64,000 nt of DNA from DATJBF01 sp035516795 (GTDB lineage Bacteria; Verrucomicrobiota; Verrucomicrobiia; Palsa-1439), in assembly GCA_035516795.1 (NCBI GenBank), contig DATIZX010000074.1, forward strand, positions 1 through 64,000, given 5' to 3'. Shown in pieces: positions 25,526 through 34,142 of the stretch. The notes beneath the pieces were generated by a model. It worked only from the letters and a program-made list of their open reading frames with translations. It had not been told where the DNA came from and ran no database searches. Made by a program: the position numbers and the translations under genes. Positions within the stretch are counted from its first letter, which is position 1. Every line of letters starts with the position of its first letter.

Positions 25526-28500
25526 AAGCGCATCCGACACAGCTTTTCGCCTTACTCTTCGCCGACGGCAAGTACGAGAGTCTTGCCAAAGCTCTTGAAC
25601 AAACTCGGGACAATATGGAATCGGCCGGTGAGGGTCACCTCTGGCGTTTTTGGAAGGCGGCGCTTCTTGCAGCGCGCGGGGAGTATGGAGAGGCTGAGAC
25701 TATCGCGAAAACGTTGGGTGACTCAGAACGAATTCAGGCGCGCCGCCTCATTGTCACTACTCGGGCGCAAAAAGACCAAGATTGGCCCAGCGCAATCTCG
25801 TTTTTCGAACAACTGTGGCAAGCCTCTCACTCGCCTGCTGACTTACTTGCGTTATGTGAAGTACAGCTCCATGCTGGAAATCCCACCTTCGTCGCTGAGC
25901 GCGCAAAAGACTTAGTGAACTCCGTCGGTACAACGGCTGCCCTCCGTATCGCACTTGAAGGCACCCTGCGTATGAAGAATTGGCGGACTTGCCTAGAACT
26001 TCTCCACGAAAACTCGAAGATTTTCCCCAATGGAGAACTTCCAACTGATTTAAGGCGTTTGCAAATAAGCTGCGAGCAGCGCCTCGGCATGCTTACCGAT
26101 GCTGTCAAGCATGCAGAGGACTTGGTGACTAAAGAAGGCACTACGGAGAATACAGCCCTGCTTTTCCAGCTACGTGTAGACGCCGGTCAGCTTAAGGAGG
26201 CCACGTTGCCCGCGAGGCAGTTGTTGCATCATCCCGAGACTCCCGCGAGCACTTTGGTTCGTGTCGGATGGGTGATGAGACTTACCGATCCGGTACTCGC
26301 TGAAGCCGCGTTAAGGAAGGCCGTCGAACGCGGCGTGTCCGGCCCTCAAGAAACCGCGTTAGCTACTTCACTCGCCCACGCACTTCCCGCGCGTGATCTT
26401 CAGGAAATTTTGGTTCCTAAGATGGTAGAAGAGGCGAAAAAGCCAAATCCGTTCTTACGCAGCATGAAGTTCGAAGAGCTGTTAACATGGAAGCGTGAGA
26501 GCGATGAACGGCTGAACGATGCGACCGCATTATTGCGCGCAGGTAGAATCCCTCAGGTTGTATGGAATAGGGTGGCAAACACACCGCTCGCCGCATCTTC
26601 AATATTGGCAATAGGACAGGAAGGAAATGCCCGCGACCTGTCGGTTTTTCCAGCAGTGTTTTTCCAACACGGTTCGAGACCTATTCAGACACCAAACCGC
26701 GCGGTTAAAGCCTTGTATCTGGATACGAGCGCTTACATCAACGCTCATGAGTTGGGAATTCTGCCGCTTGTGGAAAGGTCGTTTCCGTCGCTTATGGTTC
26801 CGCCCTCTCTTCGCAAATCTCTCGTACAGCAGCTCGATGCTAGCAAGGAGTCTCAACCCGACTGGGATGCAGCACGACGTCAGGTGATAAAGATTGTCGA
26901 TCAGAAGAAGATTGCGATATGGTCTCCCCCACCGGCGAGGCTCGGTGAGCCAGCCTCGCGGGACGGTGTATCTCGTGAATGGTGGCTTGCTCTGGAAGAA
27001 ACTAACCACCGCGACGGACTCATGGTTGATATGTGGCCGAAACTCCGGGACGATGGCGAGCCATTTCTGCCCCCAGTAGAGATTCTGCAGCGCATGACCT
27101 CTGGAGCAGCTCTGGCGGAGTTTCTGCAGGAAGAGGGTCTAATATCTCAGAGTGAGACAAAGACAGCACTTGCCGAAGTGGCATCAGTGTCGAGTGGACT
27201 TCCTGATGCCACAAAGCCTAGGAACGACCAAGTGATCTTTATTGAGCAAGGAGTCGCGGAGATCTTAGCGCACGCGCATATTTTGAAGCCTTTGGTTGAG
27301 GCCTTCAAAATTGTAGTACCCGAGAGAGCCATAATGTGGCTCCGATACGATCAACGCGCTGAAGAACTACGTAATCGAGTGCAGAGTCGCATTCAGATGA
27401 TGATAGATAGACTGCGCACATCTAATCAAATAAAGGACTTTGTTCTGTCCGAAGAGGTACGAGGCGCCAGTCCAGAGCTGAATCTTGACGCGGCTACGAA
27501 AACAATCGCCGAATTGCTTCAGGCACCTGCAGGCGATGGGCACTTCGTTTGGGTCGATGATCGGTTCTTAAACTCGCACGACACTATCGGAAAAGTACCG
27601 ACGATTACCACACTGGAATTGCTTGATGAATTGCAGCGTGGTGCGAGCCTCCCGAATTTGGGGTATTTTTCATATCGGCACAAACTTCGTAAGGCTGACT
27701 TTCGGTATATCCATCTGAAATCGGATGAGCTTCTCCATTATCTCATGCAAGCGCCAGAGCGTGAAAATCGGATAGTTGAGACTGCGGAGCTAGCTGTTCT
27801 GCGGAAGTATTTTGCGCGTGCGATTCTTGACACCGGAACTATCCAGATTCCACCGCTTAACTTCGCTGCACCGAAACCAAATGGCGAGATAGATTTTCTG
27901 GTGACCGCTACAAAAGGTGTCATTGAGGTGCTTGAGAAAATTTTCGCGACGGCAAACCAGTCCGAAAGACTTCAGTATGCGCGTGCTGACTGGGTGTTGC
28001 ACGCGGTTTGGCTTGATCCCAGCCACTTACGGGTGATTCTTGGCCAAACACCCCTTAGAGAATTTGCACCCGCGCAAGCCATTAAGATCGCCGGCTTAGG
28101 TGAAGATTTACTGCTTAGTCGCGGGCTAAACAGGGGAATATTCGGTGACGATGAACGGTTACGTCGTTACATGACGTGGATAGAAACGCGTCTCCTCAAA
28201 GACCAACAGCGTTGTGACGACGCAGCAAGGCAAATTCGCTCGCTGTTGGAGAAGTCAGTGAGTGAATCGTCGCGTGGAAGAAAACAAGATCAAGTGCGGC
28301 TTGCCGTTATGGCAAATTGGTTTCTAGCTCTTCCACACCGTGTTCGCCGCTCTGTCAGATTGAACAAAGACTGCCGAAAAGCTCTTGGCATCACAGACCG
28401 GACGGTAGTGAACGTTGCAGATGTCGCGTTCAAATCATCGGCCTTTTGGGTTGCAGCGGCGTCCGCGTACGATGGTGCCGAAACGAAAATTGCACCAGTG

Positions 28501-30267
28501 GGTGGAGGTGAGGAATTCACCGTTCAGTTGATCCGCCAAAATGGTCATCCAACTCTGACCTTGCGTCGTGCAGGCATGCAAGAAAAATGGGGAATGGAAG
28601 ATGACGCCTTAGATTTGCTCGGCAATGACCTTAAGCGCCGTATTGCTGTATTGGATGCGCACCCGGAATGGTTCGAGAGCGTCGCTTCCCACTCGCGGCA
28701 AGCTAAGCAACGTATTGCGAGGTTGAAGCGTGGAGAACGCGTTCCCCGCCTCGACAAGATTCGCCAACGATCAGCATGGCACTTCTATAAGGCACTTGAA
28801 ATGCGTTTAACATCGACGCACAGTTCAACGCTTAGTCAGATGTCCCCTCCTGACGCAAAGGAACTCGCAAGTTATCTTCGCCTTCGATCCAGTTCGAATG
28901 GATCGCTAACGGCGCGGGAATTCGACTTGGGGGCAAAACGTCTCGTAGCTGAGCTAGATCTATCCGAGGCATTTAGCCGTTTAGCCAGCTTACCGCGTAA
29001 CCTTCCTGCTGCATTCCTGTGCGAGTTTGACAAGCTCACGAATGGCGGCAAGAAGTCGTTTCTTTCTGGGCTCAAGAATCGTACCCACTCCCCTCTAACG
29101 CGGTTGCACTATTTATATTTGCTAAGACGCGGCGGCTCTGGCTTCACCAGCGAAGCACGCCAACTTAAGAGGGAACTACTGAACCCCCAAGCGGAGTCTA
29201 ACGCCTCAGCGTTCCTCCAAGTACTTTCTTGGTCTTGGAACCAACTCGGCGACACATCTGAAGAAACATCAGTGTCTCCCACCATGAGGCTTGCGCTTGC
29301 ATGGGCACACGCCGAGCCTCTTTTTGCTTTACTTCGTCGCGGTAGCGAGGCGGCACAAATAGAGACATTCTTCAGCAGTAATAATCGATTGTCGCCCAAG
29401 GAAACAATTACCGGAAGTGCAGGAGAAGAAGATGCAGCACACCCGCGACATTTAACGCCATCTATATTCCTAATCTGCGGCATCGCTTGGGCGTTACGGG
29501 ATGACGCAGCAGCTTTCGCTGCGGATGACCCCAGCTTGCTCACTCGGGCTTCGGAGGTATGTTTTCGGCAGCATGAGTCACTGCGCTGGCCGAGACTCGA
29601 GTGGTTGGATGACCCAACCTTCTGGAGCAATGGTTTGGGTTCGTTTTTCGGCGAACCACGAGAGATATTGTTGAAGCCGATTCTTGGCCCGGAAAGATCG
29701 GCGGAACTTTCCTCGCAGCGAGTATTCCGCGAAATTGAAGCGGCGGTGTCTTCATTGGAAACCACCCCGTCCAATCATGATGCGTGGTTGATCTTAGGGG
29801 CCTTGTTACGAGCACCCTCGTCGTGCCCTCCCGCATTACGCGCGCGTGTAAAAGCTCTCATTGAACGTTACGATGTTATTTCTGGCGAATTTTCCGAGAC
29901 AGAGAGATTTCCGATTCTATTTGCAATGGCTGCGCAAGCTTGGCCGATAGGTGGTGCTTCACTGGCAGAACACCTCGTAAAGAAAATCGCTACATTTGCG
30001 CAATGGTTATCGGAACGGGGCGAGAAAACGACATTTAAGCGCGAACTAGCGGTACTCAATTGTGCAGAGGCATTAGCCCGTTCGGCTCCGCCAGATAGAT
30101 CGGCGGGTCTCTTTGTCAGGGCGATTGACGCTTGTCTCAACGCTTGGCCCAATCTTGCCAATTCGCTGCCTGGAGGACCAGGCCTCTTTCTCGCATTGCC
30201 TCCTCAACAGCTAGCCGAATGCTGGCCTCTCCTGATGCGTCTCCGCAGGGACTGCGTAACAATATGA
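25522..30267 (+). CDS. Giant helical protein with split PIN-like nuclease domain
   Basis: This 1581-residue protein is likely soluble. Residues 1-390 are TPR-like helical pairs. A PIN-like start follows: ALYLDTSAYINAHELGILP (397-415, Asp401) then FPSLMVPPSLRKSL. A second PIN-like segment, FVWVDDRFLNSHD...KVPTITTLELLDEL (675-704, Asp679/Asp680), is about 260 residues later, so the fold appears interrupted by a helical insert. The remaining about 850 residues are mostly helical with no family I recognise. PIN domains are metal-dependent RNases and often toxins. Its ATG overlaps the stop of the nucleosidase gene. AT-rich codons are commoner than in neighbouring genes, suggesting transfer. The coupled pair looks like an effector/sensor unit, but this is inferred. 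Confidence 0.75.
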   Translation: MKAHPTQLFALLFADGKYESLAKALEQTRDNMESAGEGHLWRFWKAALLAARGEYGEAETIAKTLGDSERIQARRLIVTTRAQKDQDWPSAISFFEQLWQASHSPADLLALCEVQLHAGNPTFVAERAKDLVNSVGTTAALRIALEGTLRMKNWRTCLELLHENSKIFPNGELPTDLRRLQISCEQRLGMLTDAVKHAEDLVTKEGTTENTALLFQLRVDAGQLKEATLPARQLLHHPETPASTLVRVGWVMRLTDPVLAEAALRKAVERGVSGPQETALATSLAHALPARDLQEILVPKMVEEAKKPNPFLRSMKFEELLTWKRESDERLNDATALLRAGRIPQVVWNRVANTPLAASSILAIGQEGNARDLSVFPAVFFQHGSRPIQTPNRAVKALYLDTSAYINAHELGILPLVERSFPSLMVPPSLRKSLVQQLDASKESQPDWDAARRQVIKIVDQKKIAIWSPPPARLGEPASRDGVSREWWLALEETNHRDGLMVDMWPKLRDDGEPFLPPVEILQRMTSGAALAEFLQEEGLISQSETKTALAEVASVSSGLPDATKPRNDQVIFIEQGVAEILAHAHILKPLVEAFKIVVPERAIMWLRYDQRAEELRNRVQSRIQMMIDRLRTSNQIKDFVLSEEVRGASPELNLDAATKTIAELLQAPAGDGHFVWVDDRFLNSHDTIGKVPTITTLELLDELQRGASLPNLGYFSYRHKLRKADFRYIHLKSDELLHYLMQAPERENRIVETAELAVLRKYFARAILDTGTIQIPPLNFAAPKPNGEIDFLVTATKGVIEVLEKIFATANQSERLQYARADWVLHAVWLDPSHLRVILGQTPLREFAPAQAIKIAGLGEDLLLSRGLNRGIFGDDERLRRYMTWIETRLLKDQQRCDDAARQIRSLLEKSVSESSRGRKQDQVRLAVMANWFLALPHRVRRSVRLNKDCRKALGITDRTVVNVADVAFKSSAFWVAAASAYDGAETKIAPVGGGEEFTVQLIRQNGHPTLTLRRAGMQEKWGMEDDALDLLGNDLKRRIAVLDAHPEWFESVASHSRQAKQRIARLKRGERVPRLDKIRQRSAWHFYKALEMRLTSTHSSTLSQMSPPDAKELASYLRLRSSSNGSLTAREFDLGAKRLVAELDLSEAFSRLASLPRNLPAAFLCEFDKLTNGGKKSFLSGLKNRTHSPLTRLHYLYLLRRGGSGFTSEARQLKRELLNPQAESNASAFLQVLSWSWNQLGDTSEETSVSPTMRLALAWAHAEPLFALLRRGSEAAQIETFFSSNNRLSPKETITGSAGEEDAAHPRHLTPSIFLICGIAWALRDDAAAFAADDPSLLTRASEVCFRQHESLRWPRLEWLDDPTFWSNGLGSFFGEPREILLKPILGPERSAELSSQRVFREIEAAVSSLETTPSNHDAWLILGALLRAPSSCPPALRARVKALIERYDVISGEFSETERFPILFAMAAQAWPIGGASLAEHLVKKIATFAQWLSERGEKTTFKRELAVLNCAEALARSAPPDRSAGLFVRAIDACLNAWPNLANSLPGGPGLFLALPPQQLAECWPLLMRLRRDCVTI

Positions 30268-30743
30268 AGCCAAAAGGGTGCGCCTAAGGTGACGTGATGG
30301 GGTCAACTCCGTAGTCGGTAGTGGAGTGATCGCGTCAGAATCTGCACTCCGACAATTCCCCTTCCACGTCCCTGCCTTCCGCCGCGCGGACGTTTTTCCT
30401 GACGAGCAGCAAAGGGTTCAGGGTTCACGGTTCACGGTTGAGGGTTCAGAGAAAACCGACCCCTGGCGCGAAACACCCGAGACGTCGCGGGGCATTCGCG
30501 CCCTACAATTTTAGAATCGCGTTCATTCCGTGAATTCGTGTGCACCCACCGAAGGCGAGCGGTTCGCGGTTACAGAGCGGCGCTTAAGAAAGGAGGAGAC
30601 CTTCGGTCCAAATCAATGCGCGGTCGGGAGACCGGCGCATAACCGATCGACAAAAATTCGAATTCGCGTTCATTCGTGGTTACAGCCTCCGCTATGGCAG
30701 ATGTGTTCTTGCACGCAGGGCCGTTCGCCGGTATTATATCCGC
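30268..30743. other. Gene-free stretch holding first copy of long repeat
   Basis: It contains the first copy of the long repeat (30294-30540) and then a region with no recognisable gene up to the small toxin-antitoxin pair. No terminator is obvious after the giant gene. Confidence 0.65.
30294..30540. repeat. Long repeat, copy 1
   Basis: It starts gtgatggggtcaactccgta, passes through ggttcacggttcacggttga words, and ends gcgttcattccgtgaattcg. It shares most of its length with 31454-31769. The word array (ggttca/ggttga) is shorter here, and the ttatacctagcgc palindrome is missing. Confidence 0.85.
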
Positions 30744-30950
30744 GTGAGCACAGTCGAGGAAATCCAGCGCGCCATTGAGCAATTGCCCCTCTCGGAACGC
30801 GGACGCCTGGCCAAGTGGTTTAACGGCTGGGAAGACGACGAGTGGGACCAACAAATGCGTGCGGATTTCGGTCCGGGTGGGCGCAATGAGAAGGTTCCCG
30901 ACCGCGTGAAAGAGGAAATCAAGCGTTACCCGCTCCGTGACCTGCCTTGA
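30744..30950 (+). CDS. Putative antitoxin of small TA pair
   Basis: This 68-residue acidic protein starts STVEEIQRAIEQLPLSERGRLAKWF, a pattern common in antitoxins of ParE/RelE-type toxins, and ends with a charged tail. The GTG start is required. It overlaps the next gene by four bases (TTGA). Identification rests on size, charge and neighbour. Confidence 0.65.
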   Translation: MSTVEEIQRAIEQLPLSERGRLAKWFNGWEDDEWDQQMRADFGPGGRNEKVPDRVKEEIKRYPLRDLP

Positions 30951-31201
30951 AATCGAAAACGCTGCCCTCTTTCTGGAAATGCTTCGAACGTCTGCCTGCT
31001 GATATCCAAGAGATGGCCCGCCAGAAGTACCGGCTTTGGCAGCGGAATCCGTTTCACAACTCACTTCACTTCAAGGAAGTCCAGCGCGGTGTGTGGTCAA
31101 TTCGCCTCACTCAGAAATATCGCGCTCTCGGCCAGGAGCATGACGACATAATCGTGTGGTACTGGATTGGCACACACGACGACTACGATCGTCGGGTGTA
31201 G
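30947..31201 (+). CDS. ParE/RelE-like (HigB-type) toxin
   Basis: This 84-residue basic protein has the RelE-superfamily pattern: an N-terminal helix (SFWKCFERLPADIQEMARQKYRLWQRNPFHNSLHFKEV) then strands RGVWSIRLTQKYRALG and DDIIVWYWIGTHDDYDRRV. Such proteins are ribosome-associated mRNases or gyrase poisons. The only start compatible with the fold is TTG 30947, inside the stop of the antitoxin gene. A start this weak, coupled to the antitoxin, would keep toxin output low. Copies of the long repeat lie on both sides. Confidence 0.75.
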   Translation: MKSKTLPSFWKCFERLPADIQEMARQKYRLWQRNPFHNSLHFKEVQRGVWSIRLTQKYRALGQEHDDIIVWYWIGTHDDYDRRV

Positions 31202-31221
31202 GCGGTGTCCGCAAACGGGAA

Positions 31222-31453
31222 TTCCGCCGCGCGGAGGTTTTTCCTGACGATCAGTTATACCTAGCGCTATATATAAAGTCCAAAGTTCAAGGTTCAGAGT
31301 TCAAGGTTCACATTGCGGGTTCACGGTTCAAGGTTTAAGGTTCACGGTTGTGCGTTCAGAGAGAACCGACCCCTGGCGCGAAACACCCGAGACGTCGCGG
31401 GGCATTCGCGCCCTACAATTTTAGAATCGCGTTCATTCCGTGAATCCGTCCCT
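31222..31453. repeat. Long repeat, copy 2 (lacks left third)
   Basis: It starts ttccgccgcgcggaggtttt and ends gttcattccgtgaatccgtc. It includes the TTATAC-TAGCGC-type palindrome at 31255-31276 and several ggttcaaggttcac words. It is nearly identical to the right part of copy 3, which follows immediately. Confidence 0.85.
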
Positions 31454-31769
31454 GTGATGTGGGTCAACTCCGTAGTCTGTAGTGAGTGAGCGCGTCAGAA
31501 TCTGCACTCCGACAATTCCCCTCTCCTTCCACGTCCCTGCCTTCCGCCGCGCGGAGGTTTTTCCTGACGATCAGTTATACATAGCACTATATATAAAGTC
31601 CAAAGTTCAAGGTTCAGAGTTCAAGGTTCACATTGCGGGTTCACGGTTCAAGGTTTAAGGTTCACGGTTGAGGGTTCAGAGAGAACCGACCCGTGGCGCG
31701 AAACCCCGAGACGTCGCGGGGCATTCGCGCCCTACAATTTTAGAATCGCGTTCATTCCGTGAATTCGTC
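31454..31769. repeat. Long repeat, copy 3 (most complete)
   Basis: It starts gtgatgtgggtcaactccgt and ends ttcattccgtgaattcgtc. It contains the palindrome at 31575-31596, the ggttca word array and the cgcggggcattcgcgccctaca end. Confidence 0.85.
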
Positions 31770-32020
31770 CCTGACGACCGAATTCGGCGGTCACAGACCG
31801 CCGCTACAGAAGTTCTCGGCGATTCTGCGGTGAACGGGTGACTGCACAGAGCGGCGCGCTGGGGGCAGCACGCCCTAAGCACTTGTACGCTTCAGTGACC
31901 CCGCTTTTTGTGTTGTGTTGGCCCGTAGGAACCTCCTAGCATCATGCGTACACGCCGTAGCATGCGGATCGGCGTTCACGTGCCGACCGCCAACACGAAA
32001 TTTATTGGGAGGAATGGTTC

Positions 32021-33358
32021 ATGGCACATGACATGGCGGATTTTCTGGCGACATTGAAAAAGAGATACCCAGGCGAGACGGAATTTCACCAGGCAGTCAC
32101 CGAAGTGGCAAGGTCGGTCTGGCCGTTCATCGAGAAGAACCCCAAGTACGGCAAAGCGAAAATCATGGAACGCATCGTCGAGCCCGAACGCGTGGTCATG
32201 TTTCGCGTCACGTGGGTCGACCGCAACGGGGTCGTGCAGGTCAATCGTGGTTTCCGCGTGCAGATGAACAGCGCCATTGGCCCGTACAAAGGCGGACTGC
32301 GATTTCATCCGTCGGTCACGCTGGGCACACTGAAGTTCCTGGCGTTCGAGCAGGTGTTCAAAAACGCTTTGACGACGCTGCCCATGGGCGGCGGCAAAGG
32401 CGGTTCGGATTTCGATCCGAAAGGCAAGAGCGACGAGGACGTGATGTGGTTTTGCCAGAATTTCATGAGCGAATTGTACCGGCATATCGGTCCGGACACC
32501 GATGTTCCAGCCGGCGACATCGGAGTGGGCGGACGCGAAATCGGTTATCTGTTCGGCCAATACAAGAAACTGCGCAATGAATTCACCGGCGTACTCACGG
32601 GGAAGGGGATCAACTGGAGCGGGAGCCGCATCCGCGAAGAAGCCACGGGCTACGGCTTGATCTATTTCGTCGAAGAGATGCTGCGCACGAGAGGCAACTC
32701 GATCACCGGCAAAACGGTGTCGATCTCCGGCTCGGGCAACGTGGCGCAGTTTGCCATCGAAAAGGCGCTGTTGATGGGCGGCAGAGTCGTGACTCTTTCC
32801 GACTCGAGTGGCTTCGTCCACGATCCGGCGGGAGTTGACGCCGAGAAGCTCGCATATCTGAAAGACCTCAAAAACATACGGCGTGGTCGCGTTGAGGAGT
32901 ATGCCAGACAATTCAAGTGCGAATATCATGCGGGTCAACGTCCCTGGGGCGTGAAGTGCGACATCGCTCTGCCGTGCGCCACGCAGAATGAAATCAGCGG
33001 CAGCGAGGCCGAGACGCTGGTGAAGAATGGCTGTTTATGCGTGGGCGAAGGTGCCAACATGCCGAGCACGCTCGAAGCGGTGGATGTGTTTCTCGGGCAC
33101 AAGATTCTCTTCGGACCCGGCAAAGCCGCGAACGCCGGCGGCGTATCGGTCAGCGGGTTGGAGATGTCGCAAAACAGTTTGCGCCTGCAATGGACCCGTG
33201 AAGAAGTCGACAAGCGGCTCAGCGACATCATGAAAGCCATTCACAATCAGTGCGTCCGCTACGGCGAACAGGACGGCTTCATCAATTACGTCAACGGGTC
33301 CAATATTGCCGGGTTCCGCAAAGTGGCGGAAGCGATGCTCGATCAAGGCGTAGTGTGA
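32021..33358 (+). CDS. gdhA: NADP-specific glutamate dehydrogenase
   Basis: This 445-residue hexameric enzyme aminates 2-oxoglutarate to glutamate. Active-site motifs are GGLRFHPSVTLGTLKFLAFEQVFKNALT, PMGGGKGGSDFDPKGKS with the catalytic lysine, and PAGDIGVGGREIGYLFG. The Rossmann motif GSGNVAQFA follows at about 240. A very good ribosome site (GGAGG) lies 9 bases before ATG. The leader holds a possible long-range hairpin. It forms the nitrogen-assimilation entry point of this window, feeding glutamate to the lysine pathway genes nearby. Confidence 0.96.
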   Translation: MAHDMADFLATLKKRYPGETEFHQAVTEVARSVWPFIEKNPKYGKAKIMERIVEPERVVMFRVTWVDRNGVVQVNRGFRVQMNSAIGPYKGGLRFHPSVTLGTLKFLAFEQVFKNALTTLPMGGGKGGSDFDPKGKSDEDVMWFCQNFMSELYRHIGPDTDVPAGDIGVGGREIGYLFGQYKKLRNEFTGVLTGKGINWSGSRIREEATGYGLIYFVEEMLRTRGNSITGKTVSISGSGNVAQFAIEKALLMGGRVVTLSDSSGFVHDPAGVDAEKLAYLKDLKNIRRGRVEEYARQFKCEYHAGQRPWGVKCDIALPCATQNEISGSEAETLVKNGCLCVGEGANMPSTLEAVDVFLGHKILFGPGKAANAGGVSVSGLEMSQNSLRLQWTREEVDKRLSDIMKAIHNQCVRYGEQDGFINYVNGSNIAGFRKVAEAMLDQGVV

Positions 33359-33429
33359 AGAAGCAAACGGCTGAACGTCGGACTTTGGAGTTCAAACGCT
33401 GAACGTGCAACGAGTCCAGCGTCCGGAAC

Positions 33430-33488
33430 TGTAGTCGCAGGCTTTACGCCTGCGAGGGAAAGACGCACCCGTAAAGGGTGCGGCTACA
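33430..33488. repeat. TGTAG...CTACA palindromic element
   Basis: It is made of tgtagtcgcaggctttacgcctgcg and gcacccgtaaagggtgcggctaca. The same right half (cacccgtaaagggtgcggctaca) recurs at 37155-37211 and 54200-54257, and both 33.5 and 54.2 kb copies are followed by atcggttttgttag. Confidence 0.85.
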
Positions 33489-33562
33489 TGGGAATCGGTT
33501 TTGTTAGATGCTCTTAAGCTTCGGTTACGAGGAATTGACCGGTAGTGCCTTAATTTGGCAAC

Positions 33563-33625
33563 TGGAGGGACGCACTCCGTTGCGTCCGTTTCGGAAAAGC
33601 GGCCACGACAGAGCGTGGCCCTCCA
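33563..33625 (-). repeat. REP-like palindrome, inverted copy of 59529-59590
   Basis: tggagggacgcactccgttg...cgtggccctcca is an inverted copy of the element upstream of the truncated RAYT gene at 59.6 kb. Two hairpins (acgcactccgttgcgt and ggccacgacagagcgtggcc) are preserved. Confidence 0.85.
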
Positions 33626-33665
33626 GATCAGTCACTACAAATGGCATATCCGAGTGACACCGTAG

Positions 33666-34064
33666 ATGGAATTGCTTAGTGTTGCGGACATGCCAACTCA
33701 CATTTGCAAACCTTCCCGCATCACGGCCGCTGGTAATAAACCGAAGATCATCGACGAAGTCGTCGGACGGGTGAATTCGAAGACCGACGCCGTCAGCATC
33801 GCGCACATGCGAAGTCCGTCGGGGTGGGTGGAACCCGGCCAGACGCCGGAGTTCGACGAGTACACTTACGTTCTCAAAGGTGCGCTCCACGTGAAGCACA
33901 AACACGGCGAGATTACAGTCCAAGCCGGTCAGGCCGTAATCGCCCGCAAAGGCGAGTGGATCCAGTACAGCACACCCGGTCCCGACGGCGCTGAGTATAT
34001 TGCGGTATGCCTGCCGGCCTTTTCGCCAAGCACCGTTCATCGGGATGCGGCGGCGAAGAAGTAA
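33666..34064 (+). CDS. Cupin-domain protein
   Basis: This 132-residue protein has the two cupin motifs as PGQTPEFDEYTYVLKGALHVKHKHGE (about 58-82) and GEWIQYSTPGPDGAEYIAVC (about 97-116). The usual metal-ligand histidines of motif 1 are partly replaced (EFDEYTYV), so metal binding is doubtful. It resembles EutQ-like small cupins. The role is unknown; it directly precedes the ROK-kinase gene. Confidence 0.82.
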   Translation: MELLSVADMPTHICKPSRITAAGNKPKIIDEVVGRVNSKTDAVSIAHMRSPSGWVEPGQTPEFDEYTYVLKGALHVKHKHGEITVQAGQAVIARKGEWIQYSTPGPDGAEYIAVCLPAFSPSTVHRDAAAKK

Positions 34065-34142
34065 GCCCATGGATGGTTGCTGCGGCGTTCTGCTCGTACG
34101 CCAATCTGGACGTTAGCGGCAGATTTGATATGCTGCGGAAGC

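Larger units (their letters stand above)
31202..32020. other. Gene-free stretch with repeats and gdhA leader
   Basis: It holds two adjoining copies of the long repeat (31222-31453 and 31454-31769), a half palindromic element ending cgccgctaca near 31806, and the leader of gdhA with an inverted pair GTGTTGGC/GCCAACAC (31915-31922 and 31989-31996). No gene is supported. Confidence 0.7.
33359..33665. other. Gene-free stretch with two palindromic elements
   Basis: It contains a TGTAG...CTACA element (33430-33488) and a REP-like palindrome (33563-33625). Nothing else is recognised. Confidence 0.7.

Noticed and set aside
30570..31064. Minus-strand frame opposite the toxin-antitoxin pair
   Set aside because: It is antisense to two better-supported genes and has no recognisable domain.
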